Assembly: GCA_014653775.1 (NCBI GenBank)
Contig: JACWEA010000001.1
Location: 92,722-156,721, forward strand
DNA: 64,000 nucleotides
Source: Pelagibacterales bacterium SAG-MED30
GTDB lineage: Bacteria; Pseudomonadota; Alphaproteobacteria; Pelagibacterales; Pelagibacteraceae
Reading direction: 5' to 3'
Positions 53,585-61,857 of the stretch are shown one piece after another (the first letter of the stretch is position 1; every line of letters begins with the position of its first letter). Below the pieces are notes generated by a model. The model saw only the letters and a program-made list of their open reading frames with translations, had not been told where the DNA came from and did no database searches. The translations under genes were made by a program, and so were the position numbers.

Positions 53585-53977
53585 TTAATATAAAGTTTGA
53601 ATTACTTTTTTTACTCTTTCAGCCCCGTCAGGAACTAAAGCTTCAACGTAAGAATGACATTTATCAGTTTTAGCTTTGTCATATTTTGATCCGTAATGTT
53701 TATCTACTGCTTTATTAACTCCTTCATCCCACTCCTTTTCAGGAATACCTATTTCAAGAGCATAGGATTTTAAAACTTTTACAGTTGATATGGATTTTTC
53801 TTTCATAGCGTATTCAAATTTTTCACCAGATGGAAGAAAGTAGTTAGCCATATAAATACCAACACAGTCCCAAGCTTTGGACTTATCGTTGTCACTCATA
53901 CCAGCCAATGATGAAGTAGATATTAGAATTGCTGTACAGTAAGTAGCAAATATTTTTAAAGTTTTTTTTATTAGCAC
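53585..53977 (-). CDS. Secreted protein with a Cys pair, unknown
   Basis: I place the start at GTG 53977, which has a ribosome-binding AAAGGA at good distance and yields an immediate signal peptide (IFATYCTAILISTSSLA); a longer frame from ATG 54016 adds 13 charged residues before it and lacks a ribosome-binding site. Mature protein about 105 residues, helical and Lys-rich, with two Cys (AWDCVG and DKCHSY) that may form a disulfide. No family recognised. First gene of the ten-gene operon. Confidence 0.7.
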   Translation of the reverse strand: MLIKKTLKIFATYCTAILISTSSLAGMSDNDKSKAWDCVGIYMANYFLPSGEKFEYAMKEKSISTVKVLKSYALEIGIPEKEWDEGVNKAVDKHYGSKYDKAKTDKCHSYVEALVPDGAERVKKVIQTLY

Positions 53978-54045
53978 AGTTTTTCCTTTAAAATAAAGAT
54001 CTTCTCCGATCTTCATTTAATTTTCTTACGTTAATTAAATATATG

Positions 54046-54069
54046 AAAAAAAAGTAACAGTTTTGTTAC
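54046..54069 (-). terminator. Rho-independent-type terminator after cysK
   Basis: On the minus strand GTAACA-AAAC-TGTTAC is followed directly by eight T (plus-strand A run 54046-54053). It lies 18 bases past the cysK stop and ahead of the ten-gene operon, so it should separate cysEK from that operon. Confidence 0.7.
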
Positions 54070-54082
54070 ATAGCAGCTATGC
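54069..54082. repeat. Short palindrome CATAGCAGCTATG
   Basis: CATAG-CAG-CTATG at 54069-54081, next base C. It lies between the cysK stop and its terminator, upstream of the ten-gene operon. It resembles the CATAGCAG core upstream of the orphan gene at 24336 and may be an operator for the operon or an extra hairpin of the cysK transcript. Confidence 0.45.
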
Positions 54083-54086
54083 GATA

Positions 54087-55088
54087 TTATAGCCAACTAG
54101 GGATAGGTAGCTTTTTTTCCTCTAAAAATTTTTTGTTAAACATCTTAGAGTTGTATTTATCTGACTTATCACAAAGAATAGTGACAATAGTTTTTCCTGG
54201 GCCTAATTCTTTTCCAAGTCTAATTGCTCCTGCAATATTAATTCCACAACTTGTACCTAAACTTAAACCTTCATTTTGTATTAAATCATAAAGAATAGGT
54301 AAAGCTTCATTATCATCAATTGAAAAAGCATCATCAATTTTTGCATTTTGAAAATTTTTAGTAACTCTACTTGAGCCAATCCCTTCAGTAATTGAATTTC
54401 CTTCTGATTTTAATTCACCGTTCTTTATATAATTATAAAGAGCCGAACCTTTTGGATCAGATAAATAAATTTTAATATCTTTATTTTTCTCCTTAAGAGC
54501 ATTACTAACTCCTGAAATAGTTCCTCCTGTTCCAGAAGAACAAACAAAACCATCGACTTTACCTTCAGTTTGTTCCCAAATTTCAGGACCTGTTGTTTGA
54601 TAGTGACCTTTAGCATTAGCAATATTATCAAATTGATTAGCCCAGACGACACCTTTATTATTTGTGTTTTTCAATTCTTCAGCGAGTCTTTGAGCAACTT
54701 TTACATAATTACCTTCATCTTTATAAGGTTTAGGGGCGACTAATCTTAATTCTGCTCCGATATTTCTTAAAGTGTCTTTTTTTTCTTGAGTTTGATTATC
54801 ATTCATTACAATAATAGTTTTGTATCCAAGTGAGTTTCCTAAAAGACATAATCCAATTCCTGTGTTACCTGCTGTTCCTTCAACAATTATCCCTCCTTCA
54901 GAAATCAATTTTTTTTCTTGTGCATCTTTTACAAGAGCTAAAGCAGCTCTATCTTTTACAGATCCGCCTGGATTAAGATATTCAGCTTTTCCATAAATAT
55001 TACATCCGGTAATCTCTGATGCAGCTCTTAACTTAATTAAAGGAGTATTACCAATTGAGTCGATAAAATTATTTTTAATATTTATCAT
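54087..55088 (-). CDS. cysK: Cysteine synthase / O-acetylserine sulfhydrylase
   Basis: 333 residues, PLP fold type II. Seen: IGNTPLIKLRAASE, the PLP lysine in NPGGSVKDRAAL, TAGNTGIGLC (substrate loop), SSGTGGTISGVSNAL (phosphate loop) and GTSCGINIAGAIRL. It makes cysteine from O-acetylserine and sulfide. Two bases after cysE, which produces its substrate, and ended by a hairpin plus T-run. Confidence 0.94.
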   Translation of the reverse strand: MINIKNNFIDSIGNTPLIKLRAASEITGCNIYGKAEYLNPGGSVKDRAALALVKDAQEKKLISEGGIIVEGTAGNTGIGLCLLGNSLGYKTIIVMNDNQTQEKKDTLRNIGAELRLVAPKPYKDEGNYVKVAQRLAEELKNTNNKGVVWANQFDNIANAKGHYQTTGPEIWEQTEGKVDGFVCSSGTGGTISGVSNALKEKNKDIKIYLSDPKGSALYNYIKNGELKSEGNSITEGIGSSRVTKNFQNAKIDDAFSIDDNEALPILYDLIQNEGLSLGTSCGINIAGAIRLGKELGPGKTIVTILCDKSDKYNSKMFNKKFLEEKKLPIPSWL

Positions 55089-55090
55089 TA

Positions 55091-55657
55091 CTATTTGTCC
55101 TCGTCTGTAACCGCATAAGGCTTAAATCCTTTAGTAGCATCTCCAACTTTTTTTGCAGGAATTCCTGCCATTACAGATTTTTCAGGTACATCTTTTGTTA
55201 CAACTGAATTTGATCCTATTAATGAATTTTTACCGATTGTTATAGGACCTAATATTTGAGCTCCAGATCCTACAACAACATTATCTTCTAAAGTTGGATG
55301 TCTTTTCATATCTCTTTGTTGATTAGAATTAATACTAGGCGATACTCCACCCAAAGTAACGTTGTGATATATAGTTACATTATTTCCAATCTCAGAAGTT
55401 TCACCAATAACAACCCCCATACCGTGGTCGATGAAAAAATTTTTTCCAATTTTTGCTTTAGGGTGAATTTCTATCCCGGTTAAAAATCTTGAGAATTGAG
55501 ATATTATCCTAGCGATTAAATCAAATTTTGCTAAAGAGAAGAAATTAGCAATTTTATAAAAAAAAACAGCTTTCACACCAGGATAAGTTAAAATTAAACT
55601 TAATTTAGATTTTGCCGCAGGATCTCTGTCAATTATAGATTGCAAATAATCGTTCAT
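55091..55657 (-). CDS. cysE: Serine O-acetyltransferase
   Basis: 188 residues, the short (EpsC-like) form of CysE. Left-handed beta-helix repeats with [34 protein letters not shown] and [15 protein letters not shown]; the catalytic His lies in IDHGMGV. Supplies O-acetylserine to the adjacent cysteine synthase; the two commonly form a complex. Divergent from the VOC gene across a 72-base gap. Confidence 0.94.
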   Translation of the reverse strand: MNDYLQSIIDRDPAAKSKLSLILTYPGVKAVFFYKIANFFSLAKFDLIARIISQFSRFLTGIEIHPKAKIGKNFFIDHGMGVVIGETSEIGNNVTIYHNVTLGGVSPSINSNQQRDMKRHPTLEDNVVVGSGAQILGPITIGKNSLIGSNSVVTKDVPEKSVMAGIPAKKVGDATKGFKPYAVTDEDK

Positions 55658-55729
55658 AATATTTGATAGCTTGATATAAAAGTTATGTGAGATATATAAT
55701 TACTAAATTACGAATTAAAAGGAGATATT

Positions 55730-56140
55730 ATGTATAAAAATACTAACTGTTTTCACCTGGCAATTCCTTGCGGAGACTTAGAAACAGCAAAAAAATTTTA
55801 TAGTGAGACTTTAGGCTGTCGTCTTGATAATTCTGCTCAAGAATGGGCTGATGTTGATTTTTGGGGAAATGAATTAACACTTCATGCTAGTGAACATAAA
55901 TTAGATAATGAAAGACATGATGTTGATATGGGAAATGTTTCCGTTCCTCATTTTGGTGTTCACTTATCAAGAAAAGATTTTGATACTTTAAAAAATAGAT
56001 TAAAAGAAAAAGGTGCTAAATACTATGATGAACCTTATTTAAGATTTAAAGGCACAAAGTATGAGCAAGAAACTTTCTTTGTTAAAGATCCAAACGAAAA
56101 TATATTAGAAATTAAAACATTAACAGCTAATTCAGAATAG
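55730..56140 (+). CDS. VOC-superfamily (glyoxalase-like) protein
   Basis: 136 residues. CFHLAIPCGDLETAKKFYSETLGC at the start, FWGNELTLHAS, and FFVKDPNENILEIKTL at the end follow the metal-dependent beta-alpha-beta-beta-beta repeat of the vicinal oxygen chelate family. Likely ligands are the first His and the late Glu. Substrate unknown. Good ribosome-binding sequence AAAAGGAG. Confidence 0.9.
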   Translation: MYKNTNCFHLAIPCGDLETAKKFYSETLGCRLDNSAQEWADVDFWGNELTLHASEHKLDNERHDVDMGNVSVPHFGVHLSRKDFDTLKNRLKEKGAKYYDEPYLRFKGTKYEQETFFVKDPNENILEIKTLTANSE

Positions 56141-56155
56141 TTTCATCTAAATTAG

Positions 56156-56782
56156 ATGGAATTCCTAATTCTAGGTTTTTTTACAGGTTTAAGTTTAATT
56201 TTAGCTATAGGGGCTCAAAATATATTTGTAATAGAGCAGGGTTTAAAAAAACAGTATATACTTTTAGTTTGTTTAATATGTTCTATATCTGATTTAATCT
56301 TAATTTTTTTAGGCATTTTTTTATTTGAATATTTTAAGGGTTATTTTACTGATAATATAGAATTAATTTTAAATACATTATTATTTATTTTTTTAATTTA
56401 TTTTATAGTTAATAAATTTAAGTCAAGACATCATCAAGCTGATTTAGATTTTAATAAAAAAAAATCATCATTAAGAAATGTAATATTCAAAACATTAGCA
56501 TTTACTTATTTAAACCCTCATGTTTATTCAGATACCGTTTTTTTTCTTGGAAATTTTTCAAAAAATTTTTTTATAACACATAAGTATTTATTTGGTTTAG
56601 GTGCATCAATAGCTTCTTTTATATTTTTTTTTGCTTTGGGTTATTTGTCTAAATTTTTATCAAAATATTCAAATAATGTAAAAACTTGGAATGCAATTAA
56701 TACTTTTATTATAATGTTTATGGGATCTTTAGCTTTATACATTTTAATAGAAATTTTTTTAAATATTAGAAAACTATTTTAA
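56156..56782 (+). CDS. LysE/ArgO-family amino acid exporter
   Basis: 208 residues, five to six membrane helices. Family signature LILAIGAQNIFVIEQGLKKQY in helix 1 region, ICSISDLILIFLGIFLF, and the mid-chain TYLNPHVYSDTVFFLG that is typical of ArgO/LysE. Exports basic amino acids in characterised members. Sixteen bases after the VOC gene, so probably one transcript. Confidence 0.92.
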   Translation: MEFLILGFFTGLSLILAIGAQNIFVIEQGLKKQYILLVCLICSISDLILIFLGIFLFEYFKGYFTDNIELILNTLLFIFLIYFIVNKFKSRHHQADLDFNKKKSSLRNVIFKTLAFTYLNPHVYSDTVFFLGNFSKNFFITHKYLFGLGASIASFIFFFALGYLSKFLSKYSNNVKTWNAINTFIIMFMGSLALYILIEIFLNIRKLF

Positions 56783-56895
56783 TTAAAGGCTTTGTGTGGC
56801 AAGTTGTTGCACCATTCTTGTCTTGAGATAAAAACTAACTATTTAAATATCATAAACTAAATTTAAACATCCCCAAGAAAGGACTAAATTAAATA

Positions 56896-57333
56896 ATGAA
56901 TAAAAGTTTAATTAAAATATTAACATCATTTTTTTTGATTATATTTGCCAGCAACTCTATGGCTGCAGATGAAACAATTGAAATGCTTAATAAATCAGGT
57001 AATGAAATAATGGTTTACTCTAAAAAAGTTGTAAGAGTAGATGTTGGAGATACTGTATTTTGGAAAGCTACTGATAAAGGACATAATGTAGAGTTCATAA
57101 AAGGTGGAACTCCAGAAGGCGTTGACAAATTTAAATCTAAATTTAATCAAGATACTGAATATAAATTTACTGTACCTGGCATTTATGCTTATTGGTGCAC
57201 ACCACATAAAAATATGGGAATGATTGGATTTGTCGTAGTTGGTGGAGATAAATCTAATTTAGAAAATATTAAAAAAATTAGATTTTCTGCTAAATCAAAG
57301 AAAATAGCACCAGATTTAATAAATTCTCTATAA
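56896..57333 (+). CDS. Pseudoazurin (type I copper protein)
   Basis: 145 residues. Signal peptide (about 1-24, ending SMAADE). Copper ligands fit the pseudoazurin pattern: His63 in KGHNVEF, then Cys101, His104 and Met109 in CTPHKNMGM. Periplasmic electron carrier; in relatives it can serve nitrite reductase or other oxidoreductases, and here it could serve the periplasmic enzymes of the window. Followed by a clear hairpin. The 113-base upstream gap has no convincing promoter. Confidence 0.95.
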   Translation: MNKSLIKILTSFFLIIFASNSMAADETIEMLNKSGNEIMVYSKKVVRVDVGDTVFWKATDKGHNVEFIKGGTPEGVDKFKSKFNQDTEYKFTVPGIYAYWCTPHKNMGMIGFVVVGGDKSNLENIKKIRFSAKSKKIAPDLINSL

Positions 57334-57345
57334 TAAAATAAAATA

Positions 57346-57371
57346 TTAAGGCCGCTTTAGAGTGGCCTTAA
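57346..57371. terminator. Bidirectional terminator between pseudoazurin and the HisD-family gene
   Basis: TTAAGGCCGCT (57346-57356), loop TTAG, AGTGGCCTTAA (57361-57371); eleven pairs with one G-T wobble. The right arm covers the stop codon of the convergent gene. Confidence 0.82.
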
Positions 57372-58654
57372 TTTGAAAATCCATACTTTCTTAATCTTAC
57401 ATCTCCAGTTCTAGCATGAGCTTCCATTCCTTCGTATCTGGAAATTCTAGCTGCTGCTGCTCCGACTTCCTTTGTAGATTCTTTTGTCATTCTCTGAAAA
57501 CTTAATGTTTTAATAAATTTACCAACAAAAAGACCTCCAGTATATCTACCTGCACCTTTGGTTGGTAAAATATGATTTGTTCCTGAACATTTATCTCCAT
57601 AAGCTACAGTTGTTTCTTCTCCAATAAACAATGAACCATAATTTTTTAATCTTTTATGAAACCAATCAAGATTTTTAGTTTGAACCTCTAAATGTTCTGG
57701 AGCATATTCATCACTAATTTTTGCAACTTCTTCATCTGTATCACATAGAATCACTTCTCCATAATTTTTCCATGCCGCTTCTGAGTTTTCTCTTGGTAAT
57801 TTTGGTAAATCAGCGATCAATTCAGGAACTCTTTTCATAACATAATCAGCAATTTTTTTACTTGTAGTAAAAAGCCATGCAGGTGAATTATATCCATGTT
57901 CTGCTTGACCTACTAAATCATAAGCTACCATTTCAGGATCTGCAGTTTCATCAGCTATTACTGCTATTTCTGTTGGTCCTGCAAATAAATCTATACCAAC
58001 TTTTCCAAACAATATTCTTTTAGCTTCAGCTACATATTGATTTCCTGGACCTACTAAAATATCTGCTGGAGCATTTCCAAATAATCCATTTGTCATAGCA
58101 GCTATAGCTTGAACCCCACCTAAATTCATTATCACATCCGCACCACATAAGTCAGCAGTATAAACTATTGATGGATGAACCCCAATTTCTGGTTTAGGAG
58201 AACTACAAACTAAAATATTTTTTACTCCAGCGACTTTAGCAGTAGTTACACTCATAACTGCTGAAGCTATATGCGCATATCTTCCAGCAGGAACATAACA
58301 TCCAGCAGTGTTTACTGGAATTAATTTTTGACCAGCAAATAAGCCCTCAGATAATTCAACTTCAAAATCTTGACCATAATTTTTTAATTGTGCTTCAGCA
58401 AATTTTCTAACTCTTTCATGAGAAAAACTTATGTCATCTTTAGTTTTTTGATCTAAATTTTTTTTTATTTTTTCAATTTTTTCTTTTGAAACTATTACAT
58501 CACCTTCATATTTATCAAATTTTTTTGAAAGTTCTTTACATCCTTCTTCTTTAGTTTTCTCTATATCCTTTAAAATACCTTCAACTATTTCTCTTGTTTT
58601 AGAATCATCAGTAGAAGATGTTTTTGGAGATTTTTTTAAATATTGTATAGTCAT
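57368..58654 (-). CDS. HisD-family dehydrogenase, probably sulfopropanediol dehydrogenase (HpsN-like)
   Basis: 428 residues of the histidinol dehydrogenase family. Zinc and catalytic residues are kept: Gln and His in VGQAEHGYNSP, Glu-His in YAPEHLEVQ, Asp in AYGDKCSGTNH, and a late His in EGMEAHARTGD. The surrounding sequence (start TIQYLKKSPKTSSTD; GPGNQYVAEAKRILFG; GRYTGGLFVGKF) resembles the HpsN branch, which oxidises 2,3-dihydroxypropane-1-sulfonate, more than biosynthetic HisD; no his genes adjoin it. Function as DHPS dehydrogenase is inference from recalled similarity. Confidence 0.75.
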   Translation of the reverse strand: MTIQYLKKSPKTSSTDDSKTREIVEGILKDIEKTKEEGCKELSKKFDKYEGDVIVSKEKIEKIKKNLDQKTKDDISFSHERVRKFAEAQLKNYGQDFEVELSEGLFAGQKLIPVNTAGCYVPAGRYAHIASAVMSVTTAKVAGVKNILVCSSPKPEIGVHPSIVYTADLCGADVIMNLGGVQAIAAMTNGLFGNAPADILVGPGNQYVAEAKRILFGKVGIDLFAGPTEIAVIADETADPEMVAYDLVGQAEHGYNSPAWLFTTSKKIADYVMKRVPELIADLPKLPRENSEAAWKNYGEVILCDTDEEVAKISDEYAPEHLEVQTKNLDWFHKRLKNYGSLFIGEETTVAYGDKCSGTNHILPTKGAGRYTGGLFVGKFIKTLSFQRMTKESTKEVGAAAARISRYEGMEAHARTGDVRLRKYGFSN

Positions 58655-58720
58655 CGATTATTTTTTTGAGCGTCCTTTATTAAAGTATAAAAGCTTTTTA
58701 TTCAATTAATTAAATTAAAA

Positions 58721-59632
58721 TTAATCTAATGCAACTACTGCAGCTGCAATAGAAGCTAGTCTTGCTTGAGATTCATCAGATCTACTTGTAATTACAACTG
58801 GAACTTTTCCACCTATAACTACTCCTGCTGCACAAGCTCCCATAAAGTAAATCATCATTTTTACTAAAGCGTTGCCAGCCTCAACATTTGGAACTAGTAA
58901 TACATCTGCTTCACCTGCTACAGCATTTTTAATTCCTTTTATAATTGCTGATTTTTTCGAAATGCTGTTATCAAATGCTAATGGACCAAATATATCAGCA
59001 TTTAAATTTTCTTTTTGAGCCAATTTTGTAATTTCAGCAGCCTCTAATGAGCTAGGCACACTTTCCAAAACTTCTTCTGTAGCTGATAAAACAGATACTT
59101 TTGGTCTTGAAATTCCTATTCTATTAGAAAAATTTATAACATTTTTGAGGATATGCATTTTAGTTTTTATATTTGGCATAACGTTTAAAGCACCATCTGT
59201 GATAATTAATGGATTATCATTTTTATCAATAGTCATATGCCAAATATGACTTAATCTTGATTTTCCTAATAAATTATATTCGCGTTTTAAAACTTCTTTC
59301 ATAAGGACATCAGTATGTATGTGTCCTTTAACAATTATTTTTACTTTATCTTCACTAGCGAGTTTAGCAGCAATTTTAGCAGTGTTGTTTTCGACAGGCT
59401 CATCCAAAATTTCATATTGCGAAATATCCCATTTTAAATCTTCAGCACATTTTAATATTTCATGCTTGTTTCCAATAAAAATTGGTTCTATTAAATTTTC
59501 ATTAACAGAATCCTGAACGGATAGCATTGGCAAGGGTTTTCCTGCATTAACAATAGCAACTTTAACCCCTTTTTTTTTATGCGCCTTATCTAATAGATTA
59601 TTTGGACAAACAATTTCTTTATTTGAGAGCAT
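58721..59632 (-). CDS. Phosphate acetyl/butyryl transferase family protein
   Basis: 303 residues. Single PTA_PTB domain: KVAIVNAGKPLPMLSVQDSV, KGHIHTDVLMKEVLKR, ITDGALNVMPNI, and DVLLVPNVEAGNALVKMM followed by the GGKVPVVITSRSD segment. These enzymes interconvert acyl-CoA and acyl phosphate. Same strand and 66 bases upstream of the HisD-family gene, divergent from the BASS transporter. Which acyl group is used is not evident. Confidence 0.88.
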   Translation of the reverse strand: MLSNKEIVCPNNLLDKAHKKKGVKVAIVNAGKPLPMLSVQDSVNENLIEPIFIGNKHEILKCAEDLKWDISQYEILDEPVENNTAKIAAKLASEDKVKIIVKGHIHTDVLMKEVLKREYNLLGKSRLSHIWHMTIDKNDNPLIITDGALNVMPNIKTKMHILKNVINFSNRIGISRPKVSVLSATEEVLESVPSSLEAAEITKLAQKENLNADIFGPLAFDNSISKKSAIIKGIKNAVAGEADVLLVPNVEAGNALVKMMIYFMGACAAGVVIGGKVPVVITSRSDESQARLASIAAAVVALD

Positions 59633-59723
59633 TATTTACAATTATATTAAAAATTTAATATGTATATAGAAATAATTAATCAAAAGTTATAGTCTATTAA
59701 TTAACATCATAGAGAGAAAAAAC

Positions 59724-60569
59724 ATGGAGATTGTAACCAAGATAGCACCAATTGTATTAGCATTAATTATGTTAGGATTGGGTCTTGGCCTATCAGTAAA
59801 AGATTTTACAAGAATACTAAGAAATCCGAAAGATTTTTTTGTTGGGTTTTTTTCACAATTAGTAATTTTACCTATTGTTGCTTTAGGAGTCGCTTTAATA
59901 TTGAATCTTCCCACAGCATTGGCTATTGGTTTAATGATTATTGCAGCAGCACCAGGAGGTGTTACTTCAAATGTATTAACAAAATTTGCAAATGGTGATG
60001 TTGCTTTATCTATTTCTTTAACCGCGGTAACAAGTTTAATTAGTATCGTTTCTGTACCGTTTATTGTTATTACTTCTGCAAATTTTTTTGGCGAAACAAT
60101 TTCAAAAGAAATTTCAATGTTCGGTATTGCAATGAAAATGGCACTAGTGGTAACTATACCTGTAATAATTGGAATGATAATTAGAGCTTTTGCTGAAAAT
60201 TTTATTTCATCTAAAATTAATATTATTAACAAATTAACAGGATGGTTATTTGTAATTGTTTTTATTGCTATATGGATAGAAGAAAAGGATAATATTTTTA
60301 ATTATCTAGCTCAAGCAGGGTTAGCTGTTTTAATTCTTAATATAGTTATGATGATACTAGCATATTTTTTAGCTAAAAAGTTTGTAACAGGAATTCCTCA
60401 ACAGAAATGTATAGCATTAGAATGTGGATTACAAAATGGAACTCTAGCAGTATTTGTAGCAACATTAATTTTTGATGATATTGTCTATATGATACCTACA
60501 GGAGCTTATGCACTTCTTATGTATATAACTGGTTTTATATTTATATATATTTTGAGAAAATCTAATTAG
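59724..60569 (+). CDS. BASS-family sodium-coupled anion symporter
   Basis: 281 residues with about nine membrane helices, bile acid:sodium symporter family. Seen: PIVLALIMLGLGLGLSVKDF, LMIIAAAPGGVTSNVLTKFANGD with the crossed-helix motif, and CIALECGLQNGTLAVFVATL near the second crossover. Members import organic anions with sodium. Divergent from the phosphotransacylase gene across 91 bases, suggesting it imports the compound those enzymes use (inference). Overlaps the regulator gene end by eight bases. Confidence 0.9.
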   Translation: MEIVTKIAPIVLALIMLGLGLGLSVKDFTRILRNPKDFFVGFFSQLVILPIVALGVALILNLPTALAIGLMIIAAAPGGVTSNVLTKFANGDVALSISLTAVTSLISIVSVPFIVITSANFFGETISKEISMFGIAMKMALVVTIPVIIGMIIRAFAENFISSKINIINKLTGWLFVIVFIAIWIEEKDNIFNYLAQAGLAVLILNIVMMILAYFLAKKFVTGIPQQKCIALECGLQNGTLAVFVATLIFDDIVYMIPTGAYALLMYITGFIFIYILRKSN

Positions 60570-61539
60570 AATTAATAACCTTAATTTTATTAAAAACTCT
60601 ATAAATAAAATTACTTAAACTGAGCATATTTTTATCTTGTAAATTTGTACTTCTCTTAAAAGCAAGACCTCTAATGTTTACTGATATTAATTTTTTTTCA
60701 TTTATAGCAAGATAATCATTATTTATTAAATATTTTACTTTCCTTACAACGGTGGGTCGGGGAATACCAGTAATCTCTGAAATAGACATTGCATTTAAAC
60801 CTGTTTTATCAGCACTCATGGCTAATTTTTGAAATGTTTTCAAATTTAAATCTTTAACTCTAAAATTTTTATTGTCTGCAGCGTTAAGCATAACTAGAAA
60901 TCCAATACAAAAAGTTTCTAAATCTTTAACTTCCGCTCTCCATCGATTAGTAAAAATGAACAAAAATTTATTAAATTGATACCAGCAAAATGTATAATTT
61001 TCTTTAAGTGAACTTGTAATTTGATGAATTTCAAAAGTTTTGCTAATCTCATTTTCTTCCTTTAATAATTTGTTGAACTCGTATAGCAATGAACTCACCT
61101 CATTTAACGTTGTTATTCTATTATTTGCTGGAAAGTATTTAGATATAACAGTCCTATCTATGAATATTTTTTTTTTAAATTTTTTGATTACACCTTTTTT
61201 TTCAAGTTCGTAGACTTTTCTTCTAACACTCTCTTTTGGTATTTGGAGATCTTTTGAAATATCACTAATATTAATTTTTTCAATTTCGAGTGTTTTTTCT
61301 CTAAAAAAAGTCTCAAAATCAATTACTATTGCGTGTCTTCTAAAAAATACGAAATCCTTATTAATAAGATAAACTACAATTAGATATTTATCGATATCTT
61401 CAAAAACATGATAAGCTCGTATAAACCAATTGCTTATCAGCTTATAATAACTAGGTGCTAGTTTACTAAAATTTTTGTTAATAATTTTAAAAATTTTATT
61501 TTCATCAATTTGAGAAGATATACTTGGAACAGATTTCAT
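60562..61539 (-). CDS. Transcriptional regulator with two similar winged-helix halves
   Basis: About 325 residues from ATG 61539 (a TTG at 61557 would add six). Two helix-turn-helix units are seen, at about 88-122 (INISDISKDLQIPKES, VRRKVYELEKKGVI) and 247-282 (MSISEITGIPRPTV, VRKVKYLINNDYL). Their recognition segments share IPxxxVxRKVxxL. Each is preceded by an aromatic helical region (YKLISNWFIRAYH; CWYQFNKFLFIF), so the protein appears to be an internal duplication. No effector domain recognised. Next to the BASS transporter, it may control that locus. Confidence 0.7.
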   Translation of the reverse strand: MKSVPSISSQIDENKIFKIINKNFSKLAPSYYKLISNWFIRAYHVFEDIDKYLIVVYLINKDFVFFRRHAIVIDFETFFREKTLEIEKINISDISKDLQIPKESVRRKVYELEKKGVIKKFKKKIFIDRTVISKYFPANNRITTLNEVSSLLYEFNKLLKEENEISKTFEIHQITSSLKENYTFCWYQFNKFLFIFTNRWRAEVKDLETFCIGFLVMLNAADNKNFRVKDLNLKTFQKLAMSADKTGLNAMSISEITGIPRPTVVRKVKYLINNDYLAINEKKLISVNIRGLAFKRSTNLQDKNMLSLSNFIYRVFNKIKVINSN

Positions 61540-61635
61540 ATTTTTTAAAAAACCCAATTTGAACTATAGATTACTAAAAATCAACCCATTTTGGACAAGA
61601 GAAGAGTATTAAATTTTTTATATTTATGATTAAGT

Positions 61636-61839
61636 ATGTTTGTGAGTACAGAGAGCTTAAATAGAACATCTAACGCAGTGGAGAACCCCTCTCAACCAGT
61701 TGAGACTCCAAAAAGAGTGAACGTAGATGTTCTAAAGCGAAAACTTTTAGAAGAGAGTAAAAAAGAAAAAAAAAAAAGATCGATAATTCTTTACTCAATT
61801 ATAGCTTCTTTAGGAGTTTTGACAATTTTAACTTATTAA
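61636..61839 (+). CDS. Small single-span membrane protein
   Basis: 67 residues: a soluble Asn/Pro/Val N-terminus, a Lys-rich helix (VDVLKRKLLEESKKEKKKR) and one membrane segment at about 48-66 (SIILYSIIASLGVLTILTY). This N-in, C-terminal-anchor layout is often seen in SAR11 genomes as a short hypothetical protein. Divergent from the regulator across less than 100 bases. Function unknown. Confidence 0.65.
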   Translation: MFVSTESLNRTSNAVENPSQPVETPKRVNVDVLKRKLLEESKKEKKKRSIILYSIIASLGVLTILTY

Positions 61840-61857
61840 ATTTTTCATTACCAAAAA

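Noticed and set aside
57368-58654. Straight call as biosynthetic HisD
   Set aside because: Catalytic residues are shared by the family, but the flanking sequence resembles HpsN and no his operon adjoins; kept as HisD family with HpsN as the preferred reading.
59687-60232. 181-residue minus-strand frame opposite the BASS transporter
   Set aside because: It is a low-complexity Ile/Thr/Ala shadow of the transporter, with no independent motifs or ribosome-binding site.
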